In this document: piece by piece, positions 32,490 to 42,893 of the stretch
Position numbering within the stretch: position 1 is the first letter of the stretch
Layout of the letters: the number at the start of each line of letters is the position of its first letter
Assembly (NCBI GenBank): GCA_015039465.1
Contig: MU130019.1
Coordinates: 22,406 to 67,141, forward strand
Origin: Phlegmacium glaucopus
Lineage: Eukaryota; Basidiomycota; Agaricomycetes; Agaricales; Cortinariaceae
Direction: 5' to 3'
DNA: 44,736 nucleotides
The notes under the pieces: model-generated
Seen by the model: only the letters and a program-made list of their open reading frames with translations
Databases searched by the model: none
What the model was told of the DNA's origin: nothing
Translations under genes and position numbers: made by a program

Positions 32490-33250
32490 CTCTGGAACAG
32501 ATGGAACAGAACCGGAACAAGTAATGGAAAGGACTTTGGCCTCAGTGTATGTGCTGTGCCACCCAGCTCCTACAATGTCCTGATTTTGGAACCAGAAGAG
32601 AATGGAAAGACGGAAGACCTCAGTGACTTAGAGGATGAACAAGAGGAGGAAACTAAGTTGATATTTGAACTGAGGAAAACATACAAGTTTCAAGTACTTA
32701 AATAATAAAAGGAATAGCAACCAAAATATAAAGGATAAATATAAAGTGCTGCATTCTGCTCCTGGAAAGTCCTGCATTCTTGGGTGAATAATCCATAGCA
32801 GGTGTGCTGACTGATAATGGGAAAGTGATGACAAAGAAATAGTTGTTATGGCGAAGATGTGGTATTGGGTTTGGAGTATCAGAGGAGGAGCTGGAAAGAT
32901 ACGGAGAAGTCTTGGAGTTGGACGTAGGAGGAGTAGATCCGGGAACAAGGGAAGGTACTGGAACAGAGTATGGAGTACCAGAGACAACTCTGACGGAGCT
33001 GGACTGGAGTCACGTATAATGGAATGTAACATAAGGTTTTGTTAAGGTTTTGTTAAGGTTTTGTTAAGGTTTTGTTAAGGTTTTTGTTAAGGTTCTGTTA
33101 AGGTTAGGGAGGTATATAATTTGTTAAGGTTTTGTTAAGGTTTTTGTTAAGGTTGTGTTAAGGTTAGGGAGGTATATAGTTTGTTAAGGTTTTGTTAAGG
33201 TTTTTTTAGGGCTTTGTTAAGGTTAGGGAGGTATATAGGGTCCATTCCTA
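32479..33250 (+). mobile_element. Probable 3' LTR or 3' region of the second gypsy family
   Basis: After the purine tract GACAAGGGGG the sequence continues TGTTGGAGTAACTCTGGAAC. That is a plausible LTR start given its position. The stretch 32700-33034 matches the inverted copy at 25070-25391. The right limit is not clear because a tandem array follows. Confidence 0.55.
33032..33237. repeat. Higher-order tandem array of a TTAAGGTTTTG unit
   Basis: 11-12 bp units (TTAAGGTTTTG and variants) are organised into three ~60-bp blocks, each ending TTAGGGAGGTATATA (about 33103, 33165 and 33224). The block period is ~62 bp. It lies at the right end of the LTR-like region. Confidence 0.85.
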
Positions 33251-33254
33251 GCAG

Positions 33255-33350
33255 TCCAAGCAGATCCAAGCAGATCCAAGCAAATTCTGCTTGGAATACA
33301 CTCAAAAAGTGCTCAGATCCACTCGGAATGTGTGGGGGAGAGTAAAGACC
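33255..33350 (-). repeat. Inverted copy of the CAGATCCAAG-repeat region
   Basis: The reverse complement of this stretch matches about 32276-32400: CTCCCCCACACATTCC followed by CAGATCC/CTTGGATCTG repeats. It is a rearranged fragment of the second gypsy family. The stretch 33351-33950 to its right holds no gene I recognise. Confidence 0.7.
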
Positions 33351-33958
33351 TCGGCATACTGTGATAACAAAGAGGAGCAGCAGTTTTGGGGTCCTGCCAC
33401 ATCTATGACAAACATGACCAACATGATGTTTTAAAAAAATTCACAATTCCGTATCATTCTACAAAGAGCTCTAACTGTTTATATCCTCACATTTTTTAGC
33501 TATGATGTATGCTATGAGCTGAGAACGGAAGGAGAGGTTATGATGTGAAACTTTTCCCATTGGGCCATTCAACGACGATGAGGATTCTCGATCTGTTCTT
33601 TAACGAGCATCACTAGGATGATAGATGAGATTGACAAAGACCATCAACATATTTTAGTATTGGAAGCTGAACTCGAAAAATGAGGTCGTTCCAGGAACTA
33701 TTGAAAGAAAAACCAAGGAGTTGGGATTTGGAAAGCTGTATTGAGTAGAGTTGGGATTATCAAGTTGGTTTGGGATGCAGACGAATATAGGGGGAGGGTT
33801 GGTGGTTGTGAAAAAAGAGATGATGCGCACTCTGGGCCTTGTTCACAAAATTTGCAAGTTGATGATCGAAAGCTAGGATCATATAATTAAACTTGCTGGC
33901 TGTGGTTTCTGCCTGACTGTGTGGCGAAAAGGGAGTGTTTTACTTGGGAAATGTTCCA

Positions 33959-33995
<37 letters not shown>

Positions 33996-34982
33996 CAATT
34001 TAAGTCTAAAGGGCGTGGCCCCATGCAGACATAACAAACTGGTATGAACTAAAACTACCAGGGCCCCTAGTGCCCATCTCCCTTCCCCTTCATCTTCTGT
34101 AGCACTAATGGGGTACGCCCTAGGTGATCCTATCCCCAAAATAGCCCGGCATGGAAACGCCATTCACAAGAGCATGACTGACAGTGGTGGGGTAATAGCT
34201 CAGTATCCCTGTGTTTCTGATAACTTTTCCATGATGGGTACGAAGACCCTCCTACTTTTAAGTACCCGACTGCTTGCAGTAGGTACGACAGGATGACACA
34301 TGCTAGAGGGAGTAAGAATGAGAGCCAGTTGTAAGGCAGGTGGGTGAGAATGTGTGTGTGAGAGAAGTGAATGGCCTGGATATTGCCAGGGCTTTGCTAA
34401 TTTGCCATCGCTGGAACAAGTTGGTGTATCTGTAAATGGGTGTCATCTGTTTTTGTAGTAGACTATGGGGGATTTGCTGGTTGAGGAACATCACCTGGTG
34501 CTTTTAACCGACCTGTTTGCCCAATATAACGAATCAATTCTTTGATATCTTCCTTCTTTGAGAGGATAGCTTTCAAGTTTTGTGAGCGCCGCCCTAGTTT
34601 ACAGTCCAGATCATGTTTTTTGAAGCACTCCTTGCGTGGCGAGAGGTCTCACTTTTCCTTCCATTCAACTCTTAACTGGAACATGTATTGCGTCTTCTTG
34701 ATCCCCACGCTGAAGGGAAGTGGTAGCCAAAGTAGATGTGGAAGGTGTTTGGCTGGCGAGGATAGACCTGCTGCTGCGTTCTTTGCTTCCTTGTCCACTC
34801 TCTCATTGCCTTTGACATTTTCATGAGCCACAATCCATTTCAGTTTGATCCGTTCTGGTGGCCTTACAGGCTCGGCATGCTCAACAAGGATCTCTGCCTG
34901 CCTAGTGAAATGTGCGACTAAGTGGTAGCCTGATATCGCCCGTTGAGCTGCTACTGCCTTAATAAAAGCCTGGCTGTCAGAG

Positions 34983-36194
34983 TAGGGATGCCAAAGTTCA
35001 GTTCGGTTCGGTTCAGGACCCATTTTCTCAGAACCAGAACCAGAACCACTTAGGAAAACTAGAACCAGAACCAGAACCAGAACAGAACCAACAGAACCGG
35101 TTCTCTTGGTTCGGTTCTGGTTCAGAACCAGTTCGAACCATAAGAACCAGTTAAAAATAGACTTTTTGTTAGGATATCACCAATTAGACAAGAATTTTTC
35201 ATTTTAAGTTTTATTTTCTGAAATTACACCTTATTTATAAATAAATGAGGCCAGAAGTCTGTAGTATTGGTGTTATAACCATGACATCACTAATAGCAAA
35301 CATGAAAAGAAAAAATGCTATTGTTAGGGAACACTCAGTTTTCCATCCAATCAGTCCAACTCCTGACTTTCAGTCTTTCACATGAACACCCAGACCCAAT
35401 GAGCTTCACACCCAAACCCAAACCTAATTCCAAAACTGTAAATTCCACCTCACCAACAAACTTAGTTCCCCTCTCATTTCTACTCTTCATTTTCATTTGG
35501 CCCCAACTTTCACCTGAGTACCTGAACATGACCAGTTCAGCCCAAACTCTAAATTATTTTTTATAAAAGGTCTAAATTGGTTACCTCTTATTCTAGATAA
35601 ATTCATTTTCATTTATTCTGGTATTGTACCACTTATCATTTTATTATTTTCACATGACACTATTTGATTATCTATTTTCCATAACTCCATTATCTCTATA
35701 TTAGTACTTAAATCCCCCCTCACTTTAGCAGGGATCCTTATCCTTTCCTCTTTGGATCCTCTGCTAGGTGACAACTATAAATTGGATTCTTGCAATATGA
35801 GTATATTAATAACATGGTAAACCTGAAGTTATAAAGTAAATGAGACATGTTATTGATTATGTACTATGCCAGACCAAAGAATGATGTACTTCTGATTGGA
35901 AATATATAGTGTTGGTGACTTGGATAAATATTTTCATTATAGATACAGGTACAATGTGTCATTTAACATGCAAATAAGTAGATATCTTACTTAAGTATTT
36001 GCCTTGGGATAAAGTGGTTCAGAACTGGTTTGAACTGGTTCAGAACTGGTTCTCAGATTTCTGGCCAATCCAGAACCAGAACCAGAACCAGATGGCTGGG
36101 GGTGAACCAGAACCAGAACCGAACCAGAACCACAGTTCGGTTCAGCTGGTTCTGGTTCTCTGGACTGGTTCAGAACCGAACTTTGGCATCCCTA
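34983..36194. mobile_element. hAT element, GGTTC/GAACC family, 1212 bp, inside the LINE
   Basis: The termini are TAGGGATGCCAAAGTTCAGT and the right end ACCGAACTTTGGCATCCCTA. The 8-bp target duplication TGTCAGAG is exact (34975-34982 and 36195-36202). Both ends carry dense GGTTC/GAACC runs (34996-35155 and 36008-36178) able to pair with each other. Without the solo LTR it carries it would be about 755 bp. No transposase is seen. Confidence 0.95.
35322..35773 (+). mobile_element. Diverged solo LTR inside the hAT element
   Basis: It starts TGTTAGGGAACAC and shares with the gypsy LTR the block CCATTATCTCTATATTAGTA to TTTGGATCCTCTGCTAGGTG near its end. It ends GACA at 35773. The flanking 5-mers GCTAT (35317-35321) and ACTAT (35774-35778) match at 4 of 5. 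Sequence divergence from the other LTRs is high, indicating a sister family. Confidence 0.72.
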
Positions 36195-37649
36195 TGTCAG
36201 AGAATACTGAGATCGGAAGACGACCTATCCTGTTAGATCCCTGCAGCAGCCATAGAGCCATCAACCCTCCTACCACCTCCGCGTCCCAAACTGAATACTC
36301 TTTGTCTGTACCTAGCCTATACCGGAGGATCCTAGCTGGCTCGTTAATGATGCCGTTCGTTGGGTAGTACATGACTGCTGCTGCCCCAACAAAGCTGTTC
36401 TGGCTGGATCCATCGGTGTAGATTCTGATAGTGGCCCTGTCGGCTAGTTCGTCTGCTATTGACTCTTCTTTGCTATTGGCAATGACTGTGTCGATTGGAA
36501 GTTTGTAGCTTGGGGGCTTCACTGCCAATGGAATATCTTCTATCGTTGTTGGGTCCAATCTAAACAGCTTGAGCAGATGTTGGATGTTTGTTAGGTGCTT
36601 TCTTGCCAGTCGACAGTGGTAGTTTACAGCCTGTATCACTACTGGGTTAGTAGGTGAAAGAGAACAGATACATATCAGTGCCCAATGACAGATCTTCTTG
36701 AGTAGAAGGTCCATGGGAAGTAGACCTGCATGAGCATCTAAGACGTCTGTGGGTGTGGTGTGAAAGGCCCCAGTGATGGCTAAGGTCGCCATCCTCTGGA
36801 GTTTACTGAACTCCTGAAGAGCCTTTACTGACCCTGTGTTCCGTCTCTTACCCTGCTCTCGGTATGGTGGCGTGTACCAAGCGTCCAGACCATAAGTCAT
36901 CTTAGGGACTGTGACTATGATATATAGACATCTCATGAACTTTGCCGATAAACCTGAGATTGACTTTGTTAGTCGCCTGTAAAGTAGAGTCCACTTGGTA
37001 GCCTTGGAGATCGCTTCATGAGTCTGCATCTTCCAGTTGAGCTGACTGTCCACATAGATTCCAAGGTACTTGTAGGCCGTCTCTACCCGTACCACCTCTC
37101 CTTTGAGTTTAAGTACTGGCACCTCCAAACCGACTGTGTGACCTGGTCGTAATGGATCTGGGACTCTCTTCTGGGTGAAGTGGGTTACTGCCAACTTGTC
37201 TAGAGCGAAACGGGAGTTATGGGCATCCGACCAAGCAAAGCCCCCTTCATCCCTATTCATGAAGTTGGTTAGCGTGTCAACAGTCTCCTCTAGACTATCG
37301 CCCTCTGCCATCGCAAGAGCATCGTCTACGAATCCCAAGGACTCTTCCTCTGGGCTTTCGGCAATTTCAATCAGGTCAGCATTATAAATGATATATAACA
37401 GCATCGAAAGGGGTTCTCCTTGGCCTATCCCATCCGAGATGTGGATGAGTTCTGAAAGAAAATCATCAAAGCTCATGCCCGTGCGTCTGCCCGTTAACAG
37501 TTGCTTAATAAAGCGAACATAAACTTTTGGAATCCTCCTCCTTCGGAGGTTATGAATGAGTCTATCGGTCACTGCGTTTGGAAACACCCCCTCCACATCA
37601 AGAAAAAGAACTGAGACTACCTTCCCCCGCCTCCACTATGTTCCACCTT

Positions 37650-38137
37650 AATGGTGAACGTTGAACGTTGAACAGCAACGCTGTGATGGGTTACGACGGC
37701 GTCACTAACCTGCCCAGCGTATTAGGGAACCACGGCAGATTGAGCCTAAACTCTTCGAGCAAGGATTAAATGACTCTCGCCTTTGAAAGAGATTTCTCAA
37801 CCAAAAAGTTACCAGTCAAGAGTTTATCAACTAACACCAGCCAGCCAATGTTGAATATTCTGAGAGCAACATCAGTTTAATTTGAATATAAATAAGAATA
37901 TTGTAGACGACCGTCATCTAGGGTAAAAGAACCAGCCTGCTGGAGTAAATAAGGACATAGCATCGTGGTGGCTCCCTCATCGGCCTGTCGCTTGGGTTCT
38001 TCAAAGCCGACACATGTCTGTCAATGCTACGAGGGAGAAGGTAGAAAGATGTTGAGAAGGGTCTCAAACGCTCTGTTTGCTCTAAATGACAGTGAAATTA
38101 TTGAACAAGGGAAGCGAGAATAAATCCTTACCCAAAA
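37650..38137. other. Intergenic, no gene recognised
   Basis: It lies between the LINE target site and the 3' end of the next minus-strand gene. It contains a short GAACGTTGAACGTTGAACA repeat at ~37656-37674. Confidence 0.5.
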
Positions 38138-38737
38138 CTACATCCTTTTCTGATTCAATTTGGGTTTCCCACTAGACCCTTTCTTCCCACCAACCTTGCC
38201 CGCGCCGGGACGTCTCTTTTTCTTAACGACAGGTGAAGCGGGCCGTGCAGTCGGTTCAGGAAGTGCACCTCTTAATCGTACACGACCGTCTTTGAGGGCT
38301 TCAGTAATTACAGGACTTGCTGCGGGGCGGAACTTGTAATCCTTGGAATATCTTTCGTTGATTTAGTCAACAAAGTTTTTTTTTTTGATTAGCTAGAAGC
38401 ACTGAAAAGAAGAGTCATTTCAGACCAACCTGGACGCATGAACGACGTTTGCTTTTCTCTTCGTATTTAAGACATTGGTGCACACAGAGTAGGCTAACCA
38501 GAATATGAAGGCGAGAAATAGTAAGAGAGATGTCCGTTTAATGCGAGACGCTGGGGGTTGGGTGGATCTAGGGTCTGTTGGTTCGGACTTGGGCTCGGGG
38601 GAAGGCGAGCGAGACAAGGTAGCTGACGAGTTGGCGAGGACTTCTTTTTCCTCGCTGTTAGAATTGAGGTGGTCGTACACGGATTCGGTCTTCTCGTCGT
38701 CGCCCGACATGGTGGTCAAGGAGTTTGTGGCTGTCAA
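38138..38737 (-). CDS. Small single-pass membrane protein, two exons
   Basis: The exons are 38737-38430 and 38351-38138, with a 78-bp GT-AG intron; the sum of 522 nt gives 173 aa. An internal ATG at 38710 (MSGDDEKTE) is an alternative start, giving 164 aa. The N-terminal half is acidic and Ser/Pro-rich (SATLSRSPSPEPKSEPTDPR). One hydrophobic segment follows (TSLLLFLAFIFWLAYSVCT). The C-terminus is conserved-looking (YSKDYKFRPAASPVITEALK, DGRVRLRGA) and then very basic (VVKKKRRPGAGKVGGKKG). From memory a KFRPAASP...DGR.RLRGA tail recurs in uncharacterised basidiomycete proteins. The role is unknown; the topology suggests an organelle or ER membrane anchor with a basic tail. It is divergent from the next gene with only ~216 bp between starts. 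Confidence 0.78.
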
Positions 38738-38953
38738 CGGTCAGGTGTTGTTCAATCGGAGTTTGAATCCAGTATCAAAGCCTCGTTGCTTATTAGAGTT
38801 CAAAGATAAAAGTTAAAAGTTTATCTTTTTAAGGATGAGGCCTGTATCTCCTTTCCCCTCCTTTCCCCCATTCTCATGCCTCGCAATAGGTACAGTATAG
38901 CTGCCTTCTGTACTTCAACTACTTAGTTATGACGCTGACGATCATGTAGGACC

Positions 38954-40255
38954 GTGAATCCTCCGCCATACTCAAGTACCTCAACTCGGTGGGAAACACC
39001 CGGCCGCGATAACAGCGAGAGGGATAACTTGCTCCCCCGATCCTCCTCACCTCCTCGCTCCAACTATGGCTCAGACAACCTGCCCCAACGCCTCAACCAC
39101 GCCCCAGTTGTTGCACCACCCCAACCACGACTATTTAACCCGTTAAACATCCTTGTGTGCGTAATGATAATCTTGAACATCACAGCTTTTTTCTATCCCA
39201 GTATGGTAAACGTCCGAAGTGAATGGGCTGCCGAAGGGCACCGTTACCAAGCGATGCGCAACGCTTGGAACTCGGAACGCAAGGCAATGGAAGTGGAGAG
39301 GGAGGCGTGGCAAAAAGAACGGGCAGATTATCGTTTAGAACACGAGGCACTGATAGCGGAGAAAGAGCAGTGGAGAAAGGATTAGGTTGATCAGGAGAAT
39401 CGGGATCGCGAGGCACTGGCAGCGGAGAAGGCGCAATGGAGGAAAGATCGGATTGATTATGAGAATCGGGAACGCGAGGTACTGGCAGCAGAGAAGGAGG
39501 AATGGCGAAAACAGCGTACTGCTCATGAGGATCGAAAACGCCAGGAAGAGGAGGAAAAACGGGCGAGTATTGTTTGGCAAGATCTACAGCCGTCCAGCAG
39601 ATGTTTGCGATATGGCACCAGAGAGTATTCTGCTAAGCTGGCTCAAGTTCCTATCGGGTTGGATCCATTGAAAGAATGCTGGAAAAAAAGTATTGATATT
39701 CATGGTCAACAACTTTTTCCTTCTCGCTGTGACACTCAGGTAAAAATTTATTATCTATTTTCGATTTTGAATTATTCTGATTTTTTCCCTCTCGTTCCAG
39801 GGAATGTGCGGGACCGTTGTAGGCCACTGGGTCGTCAACTTCAATGAAGCTGTGTGTGTTACATGGTGGGCTGGGTATGACAACAAGGTATTCATCGATA
39901 TACATGTTTTGACTTCACACACTAATGACTACAACAGGGCTGCGTCGAACGAGGAATCCACGTTCGTCTTCATCGCTGTTAAACAATTCCTGCACAGATA
40001 ACTCAATGACTTTTACAGCGCTACGAATCCATCTTGATGAACCTCCAAAACGGCGACGATTGGCACGAAATGTGTGCTACTACTCCGGGACATGTGCAAG
40101 GCAGGGATTTCGATGGACCAACAAGTTGTGCAAGTTGGGTGAGTTCTGACAAGTCCCCAATTTCAAAAGATTTTTTGCTTATTTGATATTCGGATGCTTT
40201 TCAGAGAAGTGGCATTAATGCGATATGGTTAGTTGAGGACGGAAACTGCCTTTAG
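38954..40255 (+). pseudogene. Membrane-anchored coiled-coil protein with Cys-rich C-terminal domain, start and one codon lost
   Basis: Exons 38954-39739, 39801-39887, 39938-39961, 40019-40138 and 40205-40255 are joined by short GT-AG introns. The product would begin NPPPYSSTSTRWETPGRDNS. A membrane helix follows (PLNILVCVMIILNITAFFY), then a coiled coil built from ~22-residue repeats (REALAAEKAQWRKDRIDYEN). The globular domain has CLRYGTREYSAKLAQVP, CGTVVGHWVVNFNEAVC, NLQNGDDWHEMCATTPGH and WLVEDGNC. That layout matches a family I recall in Agaricomycetes, function unknown. The expected initiator codon at 38954 reads GTG, and a TAG at 39383-39385 interrupts the coiled coil exactly where the repeats predict DR (KD*VDQENRD against KDRIDYENRE). 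All splice sites are intact. It is a young pseudogene or contains sequence errors. Confidence 0.72.
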
Positions 40256-40759
40256 AGAAATCAAATTGTATAATTATGTAGTATAGCGGCTAGTACGCAT
40301 CGATTGCAAACAACTTCACCTTAACCAGCCATTCAATCCACTCATGCGTCAAGAGAGGCTGGATCTTCAACCGCTCGAGGTCCTTCCTTGTGATATCCTT
40401 ATTATTCGACGAGAGTAATTGTGTGTGCGTCAGGAATATCTTCATCAGCTTTTTATGTAAGATTCACCCAAGATTCACCCATCACAGAGTCTAACGCCTC
40501 GTCATGGTCCTTCTCAATCACGTCTTCCTCGTTGATTGGTAAAAACGGGAAGGTAACCAGTCTTGTACCCATTCAAACTAACAAATTTCTTCCAGGTACC
40601 ATACTACAGGCAATATCAAAAATGAGCATGAGGAGCATAAGCATAAGAATGAGAATGTACTAATGCATGCTATAGTAAATACCAGTATTTACCGACATAC
40701 CTACGTAGTACTATACTATCGACGGTCCGCTTATATAACTGGTGGTATAGTATTCGCTA
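40256..40759. other. Intergenic, no gene recognised
   Basis: It lies between two convergent genes. No terminator-like or repeat feature was recognised. Confidence 0.5.
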
Positions 40760-42610
40760 TCATAGATGAGGAATTAGTTGTGTCCATGTTGGGGTTTGGT
40801 ATGCCTCGATAGGAAGCTCCCTGATGCTAATAAAGGCTTCGACGACCAAATATGCTTGGCAGAAGACATAGCCGATCGTATTAAGTACGAGGAGAACCCA
40901 AATGACGCAAGAAATGCAAAGAAGTAGTGTATAGTACCCCACGATCGCAGCTTTCACGGCCTTGTTAGTTTGTATGGCAGCTGAGCGATCCACTGACTTG
41001 CTATAGGAGATGAGAACTTCAGAACTGGCAAGCAAAAGTATGATCGTCGGCCCTGCTGCAACTACCACGACAGATGAAATCCTCCACAAAAGACATTCTG
41101 GCCAACTTGGAAAGAAGTCATTCCATGTCGACGCATGCAGGCCTCCATATGCACCGCTAAAAAATACGAGTGCAAACCGGAAAGCAGGACCTGGAAACAG
41201 GGATGGCATCTCATGATTTCCAACACTTCTTTTCACCACAGTATGGGCTAAAAGAAATTTTCAGATTCATCGGCAGGCCAAGAACTACTTTCATGGGTAC
41301 CTGGTTTGCGGTCAGGGATCCGCCAAAGATAACTTAAATCTACAAATTGGTTAATAAGACTGGTTTCGAGCTACACATATCCCCCTACTTACTGGGATTT
41401 TTTTTGATCGCTTGACTAGCTAACCTCCATCTCCAGATATCTTCTCGACAGAGCGCCACTGTACGGCTGTCGGACATTGCAAGCTGTTGATATCCGAATT
41501 TCCGTTTTAACATATGCCATTGAGCCAGGAATAGGCTAACCTTTGGTGACGGGAAGACGTCCTTGATCCCGAAGCAAGTCCCCTTAAGGGTCTCCCCTTT
41601 TGCTAATTCAACCGACTCCTCGTCTGGAGCATCAGCTCTCTCCTCAACATTTGGTAGGTTATCCTCGCAGTAGAAAAGGTAAGACGTTTCGAAAGGAACC
41701 TTTTGTTCATTATTCCAAAGCCGCTCGCTGGCAGTGCTTGTCATCCACATATACGCGCACAACGGGGGCACCCAATCACCAGATATGGTATGCGGATTCC
41801 TGACTTCCAAAGGCTTATGGAACCAAAACCCGTAGATGGCGAGTGCACAAAGTACGTGTCCTATGGTATTGACTTCTAGTAAAGTGATGGGAAGATTGAT
41901 AGCCACTCGACTGATGGATTGCAGTATAAACCATCCTGCTTGAATGCAGAGCAAGGTCTTTGCTAGCGAGTCAGCTTTACTTTTGTCGATAATGGATTCT
42001 TCAGAAATACGAATCTCTTCAATATGGCCCTGATTCGCAAGGAATAAAACTCCTTTAGCTGTCAAAGGAACTTGAAGCGGGGAAGGGAGGTCCTGAATGA
42101 ATGACTCTTCAGTTTTGAAGGCAAAACCTCCCATTCCTGCGTAGAAACCGTGCACTATCGTCCAGCGCCCGTTCTTGGGACTTTGCGGCTGTAGAAATTA
42201 TCTGAGTATATGTTCGGCCACTCAAAGACCGAGAAACATACCACGCTGCAACCGTCCTGCTTATCAATGATATCGTTGATTGCCTTGGCGAGTGTTCTTG
42301 CGGAAAGCCATTGCCTCCAAGCAATATATGCGACAACTTCTGGGGCCAATAGAATGATCAAAGTCCACTTGAGCTTACGTGCCGTCCAACCTATGGGGCC
42401 CTCATTCTGAGGTGGAACGTTCGGGTGCGGCGCAGTCCACATGCAAAGGATCAATGTGAGCAGGCAGCTGGTAAGAATGTTAACTGTTCCTCGGGTCGGG
42501 GGTGGTGAGACCCAGTGCACCGTTTCCAAGTTGCTGCCGTACCCAACTGGAGTGGAGAGAACACGCATAAGATCGATATTGCATGCTAGCAAAATAATGA
42601 AGGTTAACAT
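40760..42610 (-). CDS. Polytopic membrane protein, four exons (Agaricomycete family)
   Basis: The exons are 42610-42242, 42188-41393, 41339-41301 and 41247-40760, with three 53-bp introns; 1692 nt gives 563 aa. A hydrophobic signal-like start (MLTFIILLACNIDLMRVLS) is followed by a helix and the motif CMWTAPHPNVPP. Then come WTLIILLAPEVVAYIAWRQW and, across the first splice, WTIVHGFYAGMGGFAF. Exon 2 has ISRVAINLPITLLEVNTIGH and LCALAIYGFWFHKP. The last exon has FFSGAYGGLHASTWNDFFPS and several helices up to WVLLVLNTIGYVFCQAYLVV. From memory, proteins with HPNVPP, APE..A.RQW, HGFYA.MGGF and GG.H.S.W motifs are a large, uncharacterised Agaricomycete family. All frames and splice sites are intact. 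A partial copy of the promoter and exon 1 lies upstream. Confidence 0.82.
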
Positions 42611-42893
42611 TGTTGTGATAGAAGGGAAAGAGTTGGCTTTGATATGCGGTGAGTTTATATATCCACGGCTTTTCCTGAAAGGAAACCTTATACAGGCCTA
42701 TGATAGATGACAAGTCACAGCAGCTGCCAGCGATGAGCCGAACTACGATGTCGACCATGTTTGTACCATGATGGATGCGTTCTTTCCAACTGCTCCGAGT
42801 CTGAGCACGACGACCTCCCTGTAGACTGGCACATTAGAACAGGGACGAGTTTACGAGCCAGAGCAAGTAGACGCAGAGAAAAACCACAATACA
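42436..42893. repeat. Segmental duplication, copy A (promoter and exon 1 start)
   Basis: It runs from GTCCACATGCAAAGGATCAA to GAAAAACCACAATACAAT and is co-linear with 43654-44141 apart from small indels. It covers the 5' part of exon 1 of the gene at 42610 and ~280 bp of upstream DNA. Confidence 0.9.
42653..42663 (-). promoter_or_regulatory. Putative TATA box
   Basis: On the minus strand GATATATAAAC lies ~45 bp before the start codon of the membrane-protein gene. The duplicated copy keeps a TATATAAAA version at about 43867-43876, supporting functional conservation. Confidence 0.5.

Larger units (their letters stand above)
33961..37637 (-). mobile_element. 5'-truncated LINE with poly(A), later split by a hAT element
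   Basis: The 3' end is a run of ~30 A on the minus strand (33962-33993 as T on plus). The insertion is bounded by an exact 10-bp target duplication, ATGTTCCACC (33951-33960 and 37638-37647). The left copy directly abuts the poly-T run. The minus strand carries a reverse transcriptase plus RNase H frame that enters open at the 5' truncation point. This is typical of non-LTR retrotransposons made by target-primed reverse transcription. Presence of RNase H suggests a Tad1/I-like clade. About 500 bp of 3' untranslated sequence separates the frame's end from the poly(A). Confidence 0.93.
34463..37637 (-). pseudogene. LINE ORF2 fragment: reverse transcriptase and RNase H, interrupted
   Basis: From the truncation point the frame reads KVVSVLFLDVEGVFPNAV, then GQGEPLSMLLYIIYNADL and the RT catalytic box FVDD (37321-37332). 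KYLGIYVDSQLNWKMQTHEA and the LINE linker TYGLDAWYTPPYR follow. RNase H begins IRIYTDGSSQNSFVGAAAVM near 36430, passes DKEYSVWDAEVVGGLMALWL and is cut after VFSD at 36202 by a hAT element. It resumes at 34974 as SQAFIKAVAAQRAISGYH and KWIVAHENVKGNERVDKEAK. A TGA at 34651-34649 (WKEK*DLSPRKE) is the only stop before the natural-looking end APGDVPQPANPP at 34463. Apart from insertion, truncation and that stop, coding is intact, so the copy is fairly young. Confidence 0.9.

Noticed and set aside
33962..33993. Poly-T run as an independent microsatellite or terminator
   Set aside because: It adjoins a 10-bp target duplication and the LINE 3' region, so it is the LINE poly(A) tail on the opposite strand.
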